Below, one piece after another: positions 1 to 9,980 of a stretch of 64,000 nucleotides of DNA. The number at the start of each line of letters is the position of its first letter. Positions within the stretch are counted from its first letter, which is position 1. Made by a program: the position numbers and the translations under genes. The notes below the pieces were generated by a model. That model searched no databases. It saw only the letters and a program-made list of their open reading frames with translations, and had not been told where the DNA came from. The stretch covers positions 1-64,000 of the forward strand of contig JACPTZ010000214.1 of the NCBI GenBank assembly GCA_016192525.1. The letters are read 5' to 3'. The stretch is from Planctomycetota bacterium (lineage in GTDB: Bacteria; Planctomycetota; MHYJ01; JACPTZ01).

Positions 1-243
1 GTGACCCACTCCTTCAGCGACTTCGGGGTGGGCGGTACATCGACCGGGAGCAGCGTGGCGACCCCGTCCAGCCCGACTTCCACCAGCACCGCCGAGGCGG
101 CGGTCCCCTTCGATCCGGGCGACTCGGGCGGCGGGGGGTGCTTCATTCCCTCGTCGGTCGGATTCCCCCTGTCAGTGGGTGCGCTTATCATGCTGCTCGG
201 GGTCCTCGCGCTCTCCCCGAACAAATCCCTTGCCCGTGCGTAA
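1..243 (+). CDS. C-terminal end of a probable secreted protein (Ser/Thr-rich linker, GGGGCF motif, hydrophobic tail); probably truncated by the window start
   Basis: ORF open at base 1; tail DSGGGGCFIPSSVGFPLSVGALIMLLGVLALSPNKSLARA resembles C-terminal sorting signals. Confidence 0.45.
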   Translation: MTHSFSDFGVGGTSTGSSVATPSSPTSTSTAEAAVPFDPGDSGGGGCFIPSSVGFPLSVGALIMLLGVLALSPNKSLARA

Positions 244-312
244 GAGGAGACGTAGCATCGCCGGCCCGCCCCCCCCGCCGGGGGGAGGCGGGCGTCCGTT
301 CGTCGATCGGCG

Positions 313-1278
313 TTGAGACGTGTCTTCGCGAGGGAGTTCATGGACCCGACTCCGAGTCCCACACCGGTTGGACCGTCGGCGGATCCGCGCTCCGTGCCGC
401 CCTCCCCGGCCGCCGGTGAACCCGTCATCAGCACCTCCGGCCTCACCAAACTCTACCGCGATTTCTGGGGTCGCCCCCGTCACCTTGCCCTCGACCGGCT
501 CGATCTCCGCGTCGAGCGCGGCGAGATCTTCGGCTTCCTCGGCCCGAACGGGGCCGGGAAAACCACCACGATGAAACTCATCCTCGGGCTCATTTTCCCG
601 ACCGGAGGATCGGCCCGGGTGCTCGGACACGACCCGCGCGACGTGGAGACCAAACGCCGCATCGGGTTCCTCCCCGAGGAATCGTATCTCTACCGTTTCC
701 TCACCGCCGCCGAGACGCTCGACTTCTACGGCCGCCTCTTCAGCATCCCGCGCCGGGAACGGAAGAAGAAGGTGGACGAACTCCTGGCCCTCGTCGGTCT
801 CGCCCAGGTGCGGAACCGGCTCGTCCGCGAATTCTCGAAGGGGATGGCGCGCCGCATCGGCTTTGCCCAGGCCCTCATCAACGACCCGGAGGTGGTCATT
901 CTCGATGAGCCGACGAGCGGCCTCGACCCGATCGTCTCGCGGCAGATGAAGGACCTCATCCTGGATCTGCGCCGCCGCGGGAAGACGGTGTTCATGTCGA
1001 GCCACCTGCTGGCCGACATCGAGGACGTCTGCGACCGGATCGCGATCCTGTTCGAGGGTCGGCTGCGGAAGACCGGAACGGTGCGCGATCTGCTCTCGAT
1101 CCGGGACGCGCTCGAGGTGCGGCTCAAGGGCGTCCCCGCGGATCGGGTGACACTGCTGAAGGAGACGCTTTCGAAGGCCGGCTTCGACGTGGCCAACATC
1201 GCCCCCCCGAGCGACACGCTGGAGAACCTGTTCCTGCGGACGATCCGGGAGAGCCGGGAGGGCGAAAGCCAATCGTAG
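313..1278 (+). CDS. ABC transporter ATP-binding protein
   Basis: Walker A GPNGAGKTTT, signature-like EFSKGMARRIGFAQAL, Walker B VVILDEPTSGLDP; alternative ATG at 340. Confidence 0.93.
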   Translation: MRRVFAREFMDPTPSPTPVGPSADPRSVPPSPAAGEPVISTSGLTKLYRDFWGRPRHLALDRLDLRVERGEIFGFLGPNGAGKTTTMKLILGLIFPTGGSARVLGHDPRDVETKRRIGFLPEESYLYRFLTAAETLDFYGRLFSIPRRERKKKVDELLALVGLAQVRNRLVREFSKGMARRIGFAQALINDPEVVILDEPTSGLDPIVSRQMKDLILDLRRRGKTVFMSSHLLADIEDVCDRIAILFEGRLRKTGTVRDLLSIRDALEVRLKGVPADRVTLLKETLSKAGFDVANIAPPSDTLENLFLRTIRESREGESQS

Positions 1279-1336
1279 GGCCGCCCCCTGCGGGCGGCCG
1301 TGCGCGGGACGGCGTCAGGATATGGCCGTGTGAGGC

Positions 1337-3112
1337 ATGGGTCCCGTCTTCGGCGTGATGCGACTGACCTTTCTCGAATGCCGCCGGAAGCGCGCCTTCC
1401 TGGTGCTCTTCTGCGTCGTCTTCGCGTTTGTCGCCGGCTCCATCCTCCTCCCCGCCACGAAACCCTCGGACCGGCTCTACCTCGTCATCGCCTGGGCCCT
1501 CCGGGCGATCGGCTTCTTCGGGATGCTCGTCACGGTCTTCGTCACCGCCGTCTCGATCCCGGACGACATCGAGGACCGTCGCGTCTTCACCCTGCGGGCC
1601 AAGCCGCTCAACACGCTCCAGTGGTGCGGCGGCAAGATGCTCGGCTTCGCGGCGGTGATCGCGCTCTTCGTCGCCGCCAGCGGGGCGATCAGCCTGGCCT
1701 ATATCCGGCTCGTCGCCGTGGTGGCGGGGACGGACGAGACCACCTCGCGCCTAATCGCCGCCCGCGGCCGGGTGGCCCCCGTGGCGATGTCCTACGCCAC
1801 CAGCGACGCGCACGGCACTTCCTGGGGCGTGGTCGAGGGGGACGGTCTGGACGGCGCCGGTCTCCGGTGCCGCCTCGCCGGCGAGTCCCGCAGCCACCAG
1901 TTCTTCTGGCAGTTCGGCTTTCTCTTCTCCTACCCGGTGGGAGACACGCTCCGCCTCGGTTACCGATTCAAGGCGGCCTCGCCGGACAACAAGCCGGTGA
2001 CCCTGCAGTTCCGGTTCGTGGCGCCCGAGACGAAGCTGGAAGCGCGTGATGTGGCCGAGGTCCTCGGAGAGGCCACCGGGAGCGTCTCTTGTCGCCGCGA
2101 ACTGATCGACCCGAACGGCGCCACGCAGGTCTACGTCCGCCGCACCGATTCGGCGAGCACCCTGGAGGGCGGCCCGCTCGATCTCTGGGTGGAGACGACC
2201 GACGGAAGGCGGGTGACCGCCCTCCAGTTCCAGCACGGCGGCGACCAGGAACCGGCCTACGTCGTGGCCTCCTGGACGCCCGAGCGCGGGACGCTGGTCC
2301 GTCTCCACGGCCCGGAGGGGGGCTCGCTCACCTGGCACTTCCGCGGAATGGACCGCTCCGAACTGCCGGGTCGCGAACTCGACATCCCCTTCCGCCTCCG
2401 GGTCGGCGGGCGCGGCTACGCCGCCTACACGGACGCCCTCCTGGAGGTCCGCCGGCCCGGCTCGGACGACGTGGAGCGCGAGATCCGCCGCCTCAAGTAC
2501 GGAGTCCCCGGCACGCTCCAGGTCCGACCCGGGCTGGTGTCGCCGGACGGAGACTGCGACATCACCCTCCGTCGCCGCTATCCCAACTCATACGCCGAAG
2601 TCCAGGTGGGCGACGTCGCCTTTCTCACCCGGCCGCGGCTGTTCGAAGTCAATTTCATCAAGGCGCTCTGTCTCATGTACTGTCAGCTCACGCTCGTCAT
2701 GACGGTCACGGTGATGGGATCCACCTGCCTCTCCGCCCCGGTGAGCCTCTTCTGGGGCGGCTTCTCCTGGCTCTGCGCGAGCATGATGGCCTTTCTGCGG
2801 GAGGCGCAATCCACGGTGGAGGCGACCCTCCGGCACGCCGCCGCCGAGACGGCCGGGGTCCTCCCGACCGCCGTTCATTCACACGATCCGACGGAGATCC
2901 CCACCTGGATGCTGCAGTTCTCCCAGAACGTGGTCGATCTGCTCCTCCGCATCGTGCCCGATTTTGACCGGTTCGATCCCGCGCCGGCGTTGCTCAAGGG
3001 GTCGATCCTGACCTGGTCCCAGGTGGGCGCCGCGGTGGAGTTGCTCGCCCTGTGGGCCGGGATTTCCTTCGTCGTCGGATGCCTCATCCTCTGGAGAAGG
3101 GAGTTCAACTGA
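1337..3112 (+). CDS. ABC-2 type transporter permease-like membrane protein with large extracytoplasmic region
   Basis: N- and C-terminal hydrophobic segments; directly follows the ABC ATPase. Confidence 0.75.
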   Translation: MGPVFGVMRLTFLECRRKRAFLVLFCVVFAFVAGSILLPATKPSDRLYLVIAWALRAIGFFGMLVTVFVTAVSIPDDIEDRRVFTLRAKPLNTLQWCGGKMLGFAAVIALFVAASGAISLAYIRLVAVVAGTDETTSRLIAARGRVAPVAMSYATSDAHGTSWGVVEGDGLDGAGLRCRLAGESRSHQFFWQFGFLFSYPVGDTLRLGYRFKAASPDNKPVTLQFRFVAPETKLEARDVAEVLGEATGSVSCRRELIDPNGATQVYVRRTDSASTLEGGPLDLWVETTDGRRVTALQFQHGGDQEPAYVVASWTPERGTLVRLHGPEGGSLTWHFRGMDRSELPGRELDIPFRLRVGGRGYAAYTDALLEVRRPGSDDVEREIRRLKYGVPGTLQVRPGLVSPDGDCDITLRRRYPNSYAEVQVGDVAFLTRPRLFEVNFIKALCLMYCQLTLVMTVTVMGSTCLSAPVSLFWGGFSWLCASMMAFLREAQSTVEATLRHAAAETAGVLPTAVHSHDPTEIPTWMLQFSQNVVDLLLRIVPDFDRFDPAPALLKGSILTWSQVGAAVELLALWAGISFVVGCLILWRREFN

Positions 3113-3114
3113 CC

Positions 3115-4485
3115 ATGCGGTTCCTTCGCGGTCTCCTCCTGGGAACGGCGGCCTTCGGCGCCCTCGTGGCGACGCAGCTCGCGATCGACGCCTCACCGGA
3201 GAAGATCGAGACGGTCCGGGCGAACCCGTATCAGGAACTTCCCCCCACCGACTACCTCACGGAGTACCTCGGCACGATGCTCATCGGGGGCTTCAAGCCG
3301 ATCGCCGTCGACTTCCTCTGGATGCGCTGCACCACGCTCGAGGAGCAGAAGCAGTTCCAGGAGATCAAGACGATCCTCTCGCTGATCAGCCGTCTTCAGC
3401 CCTGGTCGGAGCAGGTCTGGTCCTACATCGCCTGGAACCTCGCCTTCAACATCGCCCACCAGGCGGCGACCCCCGAGGAGCGCTGGCGCTGGGTGAGCGA
3501 GGGGATCCTCACGGCGAAGGAGGGGGCCCGGCGGAATCCGGGATCATTCAAGCTGAAGCACGATGTCGGCTTCCTCTACTATTACCGCGTCCCCCAGCAG
3601 AAGGACCTCAAACGGCGGGTCTACGCCGAGACGCAGCTCGACTGCTACGAGCATGCCCGGAACTGGTTCCAGATGGCGAAGAGCCAGGCGGAGGGGTCGG
3701 TCGGTCGGCGGTACGAGTTCGACTCGTTCATTCTCGATTGTCTGCTCCACCACATCTTCGAGGCGGCTTCGCGGCACCAGTATGAAGAGGCGCTCAGTTC
3801 GGCGGCGAGCGCGTCGAGCTACGCCCGCTCGATCGCGACGACGTACGGTCAGCACATCCTCTTCTGGGAGCGGCGCGGCGAAGTCCCGACGGAGTCGGTG
3901 CCGGCGCTGGAAAGCGAGCGGGCGATGTGGGAGGCGGAGCAGAGGGGGGACCTCGAGGCCGCCGCGCGGTACCGGGTGGAGGCGTTCGGCCGGTACGCGA
4001 TGCTGTTGAGACGCTTCAACGGGCTGAATCTCGGCGCGGTGGAGGACCGGATGGAGGAACTGCTGGAGGCGCACGTGATCGGGGAGGCCTTTCCGAGGTG
4101 CGACCGGGGGGAGGTGGCCGGGGCGCAGGCCGCGCTCGACTGGGCGATCGAGGTGGCGCGACAGACGGTCCCGGCCGACCACTTCTCCTACCCGTACTGG
4201 ATGGGGACCGCGCAGCAGTGGGTCGATTTCAAGTCGTGCCTGACGGCGGAAGTGACGGCGCAGGCGGCGACGCTCGCGAAGTCGCCCGACGCCGCCGCGA
4301 AGTGGACGGCCGCGGTGGAGCAGTACAAGTACTTCGGCGAGAACTACGCCGGGACGGACATCGACTGGCTGGACGACCGCCACCGTCTCATCGAGAGTCG
4401 CGCTCTCGCCGCGGGCGCGGTGCTCGACGCCCCCTCGCTCGCCCCGCCGCCGCCGCCCCCGCCGCCGTTGCCGAAGCGGAGATGA
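3115..4485 (+). CDS. TPR-like/hypothetical protein with N-terminal signal/anchor and proline-rich tail
   Basis: ORF in frame with ATG at 3115; hydrophobic N-terminus MRFLRGLLLGTAAFGALVATQLAI; helical repeat character. Confidence 0.65.
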   Translation: MRFLRGLLLGTAAFGALVATQLAIDASPEKIETVRANPYQELPPTDYLTEYLGTMLIGGFKPIAVDFLWMRCTTLEEQKQFQEIKTILSLISRLQPWSEQVWSYIAWNLAFNIAHQAATPEERWRWVSEGILTAKEGARRNPGSFKLKHDVGFLYYYRVPQQKDLKRRVYAETQLDCYEHARNWFQMAKSQAEGSVGRRYEFDSFILDCLLHHIFEAASRHQYEEALSSAASASSYARSIATTYGQHILFWERRGEVPTESVPALESERAMWEAEQRGDLEAAARYRVEAFGRYAMLLRRFNGLNLGAVEDRMEELLEAHVIGEAFPRCDRGEVAGAQAALDWAIEVARQTVPADHFSYPYWMGTAQQWVDFKSCLTAEVTAQAATLAKSPDAAAKWTAAVEQYKYFGENYAGTDIDWLDDRHRLIESRALAAGAVLDAPSLAPPPPPPPPLPKRR

Positions 4486-5486
4486 AGACGCCTCCGCTTG
4501 CAGCGCCGTCCGCCCGCGGCTATACTGCCTCCGTGAGCGAAGCCTCCCCCTCCCCTGCCGCGGCCGGACCCCGCAAGGCCGCCGCTGAAATCCCTCCCGC
4601 GCCGGTGCGACACTGGGTGGGCGATCCCGCCGGAATGGAGGCGCTCCTCGCCCGGCTCGTGGCCCGAACCACGCCGTGGGGGCTCGACATCGAGAACACG
4701 CTCACCGGGCTGCACCACTGCCAGGTGGCGCTCTGCCAGATGTCGGACGGCGTGGAGGCGTGGCTCATCGATCCCTTCTCGGTCGACATGGGACCGATCC
4801 TCACCGCCCTCTACGCCCCCGCGAAACCGCCCGTCATCGTCCACGACGGCAGCGGGGACTTCATCGTGCTCAAGCGGCTCTACGGCGTGCTTCCGTCGAA
4901 CGTGATCGACACCCTGCTCGCCGCCCAGCAGATCCGCTTCCCCACGCCCAATCTGCGCGACCTCGCCGGCCACTACCTCGGCATTCGCCTCTCGAAACGC
5001 GCCCAGCACTCGAACTGGCGGGCGCGGCCGCTCTCGAACGAGCAACTGGCCTACGCCGCCCTCGATGCCTTCGTGCTTCCCCCGCTTGCCTCGAAACTCC
5101 TCGCCGCGGTGAAGACGTCGAAGAAGGGCGAGGCGCTCGCCTCCGCGACGGCGGGGCTCCTCGAAAGCGTGCGCGAGTACGAGACGCCCGAGCGACACCC
5201 GCTCGCCGTCGGCTTCGCCCATCACTGCCGCGACCGGGCCGCCCGGGCGCGCCTCGACCGCCTGCTCGACTGGCGCACGACGGCGGGGAACCGCGGGGAC
5301 GTCGAGGCGCTCATGAATCTCTCGAACAAGATCCTGACGACGATCGCCCGCGCCAATCCCCGGACGCTCGACGCCCTGCGCTCCATCGCCCGCTTTTCGC
5401 CCCGGCTGATTCAGCGCCACGGGGCGGCCATCCTGGAGTGCTGCCGGTCGGGCGGCCCGGGGACGAAGACGGGCGCGGGGTCATGA
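4482..5486 (+). CDS. Ribonuclease D-like 3'-5' exonuclease with HRDC-like C-terminus
   Basis: WGLDIENTLTGL, IVHDGSGDFIVLKRLYG, IDTLLAAQQIRFPTPNLRDLAGHYLGIRLSKRAQHSNWRARPLSNEQLAYAALDAF. Confidence 0.85.
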   Translation: MKTPPLAAPSARGYTASVSEASPSPAAAGPRKAAAEIPPAPVRHWVGDPAGMEALLARLVARTTPWGLDIENTLTGLHHCQVALCQMSDGVEAWLIDPFSVDMGPILTALYAPAKPPVIVHDGSGDFIVLKRLYGVLPSNVIDTLLAAQQIRFPTPNLRDLAGHYLGIRLSKRAQHSNWRARPLSNEQLAYAALDAFVLPPLASKLLAAVKTSKKGEALASATAGLLESVREYETPERHPLAVGFAHHCRDRAARARLDRLLDWRTTAGNRGDVEALMNLSNKILTTIARANPRTLDALRSIARFSPRLIQRHGAAILECCRSGGPGTKTGAGS

Positions 5487-5594
5487 GGCGGAGTCGCGCT
5501 CGACCGACGGCGCTGACGCCCCGCGCCGGGTGAGCCTGCAGCATCCGGATCCCCCGTCGCCGCCCGGACGGAGGGCGGCGACTCGGGATGACAC

Positions 5595-7265
5595 GTGCAG
5601 ACGAGGACATCCATGGATCCCCTCCCCCCCCAGCGCGCCCCTCGCGGGACCGCTCTCTCGTGCCGGTCGTGGCAGACCGAGGCCCCCTACCGGATGCTGC
5701 AGAACAACCTCGATCCCGAGGTGGCCGAGGATCCGTCGCGCCTCATCGTCTACGGCGGATCGGGCAAGGCGGCCCGGAATCCGGACTGCGCCCGGGCGAT
5801 CCTGCGGACGCTCCAGACGCTCGGCGATGACGAGACCCTCCTCGTCCAGTCCGGCAAGCCGATCGCCGTCTTCCGCACCCACCCGTGGGCGCCGCGCGTC
5901 CTCATCGCGAACTCCCTCCTCGTCCCGGCGTGGGCCACCTGGGAGGAGTTCTGGCGGCTCGAGGCGCTCGGCCTCACGATGTTCGGCCAGATGACGGCCG
6001 GGTCGTGGATCTACATCGGCACGCAGGGGATTCTCCAGGGGACGTACGAGACCTTCGCCGCCGCGGGCCGAAAGCACTTCGGCGGGTCGCTCGCCGGGCG
6101 ACTGGTGGTGACCGGAGGCCTCGGCGGGATGGGCGGGGCGCAGCCGCTCGCCGCGACGATGAACGGCGCCGCGTTCCTGGGGATCGAGGTGGACCCGGCC
6201 CGGATCGCGCGCCGCGTCGCCACGGGGTACTGCGACGTCCAGGTGTCGTCGCTCGATGACGCGTTGCGTCAAGTTGATGACGCGAAGTGTCAGAAACGTC
6301 CCCTCTCGGTGGGGCTGGTCGGAAACTGCGCCGACCTCGTCCCGGAGCTGGTCCGACGGGGGGTCGTACCGGACCTCGTGACGGACCAGACGAGCGCGCA
6401 CGATCCGCTGAACGGCTATGTCCCGCCGGGGCTCACGCTCGCGGCCGCCGCCGAGCTGCGAAAATCATCACCGGAGGAGTATGTCCGCCGGTCCCGCGAA
6501 TCGATGGCCGTTCACTGCAGCGCGATTCTGGACCTGCAGAAGGCCGGGGCCGTGGCGTTCGACTACGGGAACAACCTCCGCGGGCAGGCGAAGATCGCGG
6601 GGGTCGGGAACGCCTTCGACTATCCCGGGTTCGTCCCGGCCTATGTGCGCCCGCTCTTCTGCGAGGGGAAGGGCCCGTTCCGCTGGGCCGCCCTCTCCGG
6701 CGATCCGCGCGACATCGCCGTCACCGACGATCTCGTTCTGAAAGAGTTCCCGGACAACGAGGGGCTCCGGCGCTGGATCACCCTGGCGCGGGAGAAGGTG
6801 AAGTTCCAGGGGCTCCCGGCCCGGATCTGCTGGCTGGGCCAGGGGGAGCGGGCCCGATTCGGGGCGGCGCTCAACCGGCTCGTCGCGGACGGGACGATCC
6901 GGGCCCCCATCGTCATCGGACGGGATCACCTCGACACCGGCTCGGTCGCCTCGCCGAACCGCGAGACAGAGGCGATGCGGGACGGGAGCGACGCCATCGC
7001 CGACTGGCCCGTCCTGAACGCCCTCCTCAACACCTCCTCGGGCGCCACCTGGGTCTCGGTCCATCACGGCGGCGGAGTCGGGATCGGCTACGCGATCCAC
7101 GCCGGCATGGTGATCTGCGCCGACGGAACGGACCTCGCCGCGCAGAAGCTGGAGCGGGTCCTCACGAATGATCCGGGGAGCGGCGTGGCGCGCCACGCGG
7201 ACGCCGGCTACCCCGAGGCCCTCGCGACCGCGAAGGCTCAGGGATTGAAGACGCCGCTGGTGTGA
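5595..7265 (+). CDS. hutU: Urocanate hydratase
   Basis: Full-length about 556 aa; [75 protein letters not shown]. Confidence 0.97.
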   Translation: MQTRTSMDPLPPQRAPRGTALSCRSWQTEAPYRMLQNNLDPEVAEDPSRLIVYGGSGKAARNPDCARAILRTLQTLGDDETLLVQSGKPIAVFRTHPWAPRVLIANSLLVPAWATWEEFWRLEALGLTMFGQMTAGSWIYIGTQGILQGTYETFAAAGRKHFGGSLAGRLVVTGGLGGMGGAQPLAATMNGAAFLGIEVDPARIARRVATGYCDVQVSSLDDALRQVDDAKCQKRPLSVGLVGNCADLVPELVRRGVVPDLVTDQTSAHDPLNGYVPPGLTLAAAAELRKSSPEEYVRRSRESMAVHCSAILDLQKAGAVAFDYGNNLRGQAKIAGVGNAFDYPGFVPAYVRPLFCEGKGPFRWAALSGDPRDIAVTDDLVLKEFPDNEGLRRWITLAREKVKFQGLPARICWLGQGERARFGAALNRLVADGTIRAPIVIGRDHLDTGSVASPNRETEAMRDGSDAIADWPVLNALLNTSSGATWVSVHHGGGVGIGYAIHAGMVICADGTDLAAQKLERVLTNDPGSGVARHADAGYPEALATAKAQGLKTPLV

Positions 7266-7293
7266 GAAAACGGAGACACGATCGGCCGGAGGG

Positions 7294-8067
7294 CTACGCC
7301 CCCACCTGATGGGTACCCCGCCACCCGCGGCCGCAGGGCATGAGAGAGTGTGATCCCGTCCGATCCCAGTCCCGCACGGACGGTCCGAGGTCTACGCCGA
7401 TCCATAGGCAGAGCGGGATCATGACGAGGGACGTCGTTGGCCCGTCGAGGTGCAGGTACCCCTTCAGGAAGAAGGGCGCTCCGACCCCCATCGCCAGGCA
7501 CGCGAGCGGCGCCAGAAAGACCACGTCGTATCGGGGCATGATCCAGCGGCCCAGGCGGAATCGGCCCCACAGGCTCAACGGGGCGGAGTACACTCCGAAG
7601 TAGATGAGGAATCGAACAGCGGCGATGCAGAGGGAAAGAAGCCCGAAGGCCGCGGACAACTCCGACGCGGGGCTCTCCTAGGTCAAGGTGAACGCGGCGA
7701 TCGGCAGGACCGGGAGGTATCCGTGGAAGAGGACCGGAAGAGAAAGGGCGCCCACCCAGAGGAAATCGCGTCGGTCGAGCGTCACGGACCCGAAAGGTAG
7801 GGGCCGGCGCGAGGACCAGGGGGTCTGCAAGAGCCAGTCCACGTACCCCGGAACGATCCGGGGATGGGTGAACCCGAGGCGGAAGAGTCCGTACATGCCG
7901 GCCATGAGGGTGTAGCAGAGCAGGAATGCGGCCTGGATGTCGAAGGGGCGCTCCGGGTGCGGGCTCATCTCTCGCAAGTAGGGAGCTGAGGCCTCCAGCA
8001 GGAGGCAACTGGAGAGGCACATCCACTCGAATCCGCGAGTCGGGTTGGGGGAAGATCGCTTCACCAC
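7294..8067 (-). pseudogene. Membrane protein paralogous to the 8082-9142 gene, interrupted by an in-frame TAG at 7678-7680
   Basis: ORFs 7678..8259 and 7294..7659 are in the same reading frame, separated only by TAG plus six sense codons; GRFRLGRWIMPRYDVVFLAPL aligns with GRYGTGRWIDASYDVVFVAPF of the neighbour; GTG start at 8067 after AGGAG. Confidence 0.7.
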
Positions 8068-8081
8068 CGACGCGCTCCTGA

Positions 8082-9142
8082 CTAGGCCTTCACGGAGACC
8101 CCGACCCCCCCCGCCATGGGCGGCGCGATTCGGTGTCCCCCGGTCAGATGCCAGTCCGCCGACGTCGGGCCCCAGTCTTCGGACACCCAGAAGAGAAAGA
8201 CGAAAGTGAGGGCGATCGTCGCCGAGAGGCTGAAGTTCAGGGGTTCCCGCAAGACCCACGGCAAGGCCGTTCCTCCCACGACCGAGACGAAGGGCGCGAC
8301 GAAAACGACATCATAGGACGCATCGATCCACCGACCTGTGCCGTACCGGCCCAGCAGGCCCAGGGACCAGGGGTACCCCGCGCAGAATCGTCCCAGCCGC
8401 TGCACGGCCAGAATCAGCCCGATGACCCCCATCGCCACCGGGACCGAATGCGACGGCAGGAGTTCGAAGTCTTCGACTCCCTTGAACATGATGTCGGCAA
8501 TGCCCCCGTTGGCGCCGGCATAGATCCACCCGCCGATGAGACCGCCGATCGCGAGACCCCGGAGACGGCGCTTCGGCGCCCGCGGCCCCGTGGGAGACAG
8601 CACCTCGAAGGGCCACCCCATCGCGGGTCGACCTGCAGCAGCCATCACCAGGGAATCAATGGATCTCGTGGCCGGCGGAAACTTCGCCAGGGCCCGTCGA
8701 TGTTCAACGGCGGCGTAGGCGACGAGAATGACGGCCCCAACGAACACCCGTGGGTCGGGCCACACCCAGACCAGGGCCCCCAGAAGATAGAAGAGGAGGA
8801 TTCCCGAGGAGCGTCCCATCGCGCCGAAAGTCCCGGCCGAGGCGAGGAGGTATCCGAAGGCCGCCGCCGAGGGCGAAAGCGCGGGCGATCCGCCGTGCAG
8901 CGCGGTCGCCAGAGTGAGGAGTCCGATCCACAACGCGTCCTGCCAGGCGGGAGTGACGGGGTCATGCCGTAAAGGAGCGCGAACACCACGTGCGCCAGGC
9001 GCATCTGCGCGTGCATCGTCGCGGGCTTCGTGCTTTCGTCTGGAAACAGGACCGACGCCAGCCAGATCGCCTCAAGCAGCAGCAGCGAGAGGAGCCCAGC
9101 CCACAGAGCGACGCCGATCAAGGACCAGCGGATCCTCCTCAC
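8082..9142 (-). pseudogene. ABC transporter permease-like membrane protein with apparent 1-nt frameshift near 8958-8961
   Basis: N-terminal TM segment VRRIRWSLIGVALWAGLLSLLLLEAIWLASVLF...HVVFALLYGMTP lies in a different frame from WIGLLTLATALHGG...; adding one base to GGGG (8958-8961) fuses them. Confidence 0.65.
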
Positions 9143-9918
9143 GGCTGCTTCCCTCCGAAGTACGACTCGATCTTCCGGGAGGACTCCGGGCTGACCAGTC
9201 GCTCGTACACCATTTCCAGCGGCCCCTCCACGCCCGCGATGCGCCTCAATCCGTCCAGCGTGTCGCAGACGGTGACTCTGCCGTCGAGGATGATGGCGAT
9301 CCGGTCCGCCAGACCTTCGACCAGCTCGGGGACGGGAGTCGCCATAACGATCGTGATGTCGTCCCGGGCGGCAAGACTCTGGAGCACCTTCCGCAGCGCC
9401 GCGATGCCGGAGGGATCGAGTCCGCCGGAGAACGGCTCGTCGAGGAACATCACCGGGGCCTCGACGATCAGTGCGGCGCCGAGCGCCACCTTCTTCCGCT
9501 GTCCGCCCGAGAGCGACTCGATCGGGCTGTCCGCCTCTTTCTCGAGATCGAACAGGTTCAGCAGGCGTTCCGTGTGTTCGAACAGCCGCTCGTCGTCGAT
9601 TCCCCACAGCCGTCCCACGGCGGGGAGCCATTCGCGCGGAGTTCGGCCCTTTGGGAGCCAGGCCTCTGCCGGGAGATAGACCACTTCCTGGCGGATCGCC
9701 AATTCCTCCTCCGGCGTGCGACGCCGGCGCCTCCCGTGGATCTCAACATGCCCCCGATACGGCGCGAGGATCCCCGCCATGATGCCCAGAAGGGTGGACT
9801 TCCCCATTCCGTTCGGGCCCATGAGCGCGACGACCTCTCCCCGGTCGATGTGGAGCGATACGTCGCGGAGCACCGGACGCACCCCGTAATGGTGTGTGAC
9901 GTTGACGACGTCGATCAT
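9139..9918 (-). CDS. ABC transporter ATP-binding protein
   Basis: MIDVVNVTHHYGVRPVLRDVSLHIDRGEVVALMGPNGMGKSTLLG, SLSGGQRKKVALGAALI, VMFLDEPFSGGLDP. Confidence 0.93.
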   Translation of the reverse strand: MIDVVNVTHHYGVRPVLRDVSLHIDRGEVVALMGPNGMGKSTLLGIMAGILAPYRGHVEIHGRRRRRTPEEELAIRQEVVYLPAEAWLPKGRTPREWLPAVGRLWGIDDERLFEHTERLLNLFDLEKEADSPIESLSGGQRKKVALGAALIVEAPVMFLDEPFSGGLDPSGIAALRKVLQSLAARDDITIVMATPVPELVEGLADRIAIILDGRVTVCDTLDGLRRIAGVEGPLEMVYERLVSPESSRKIESYFGGKQP

Positions 9919-9980
9919 TGAAAAGTCCCTCGGTGGCACGGGCGGATGATTCGACCGCTGACGACACTCCCCTTTCCGGC

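Noticed and set aside
172-1272. 366-aa minus-strand ORF
   Set aside because: Antisense to a clear ABC ATPase.
1279-1310. GGGCGGCC-type palindrome after the first ABC ATPase
   Set aside because: Short GC-rich palindrome of a kind expected by chance in this composition; no strong terminator features.
5595-7265. hut operon
   Set aside because: Only hutU is present; no hutH, hutI or hutG recognised in this window, so no operon is claimed.
7400-7920. Plus-strand ORFs 7340..7603, 7450..7800 and 7688..7915
   Set aside because: Basic/charged frames opposite a membrane-protein gene; no SD or domain signal.
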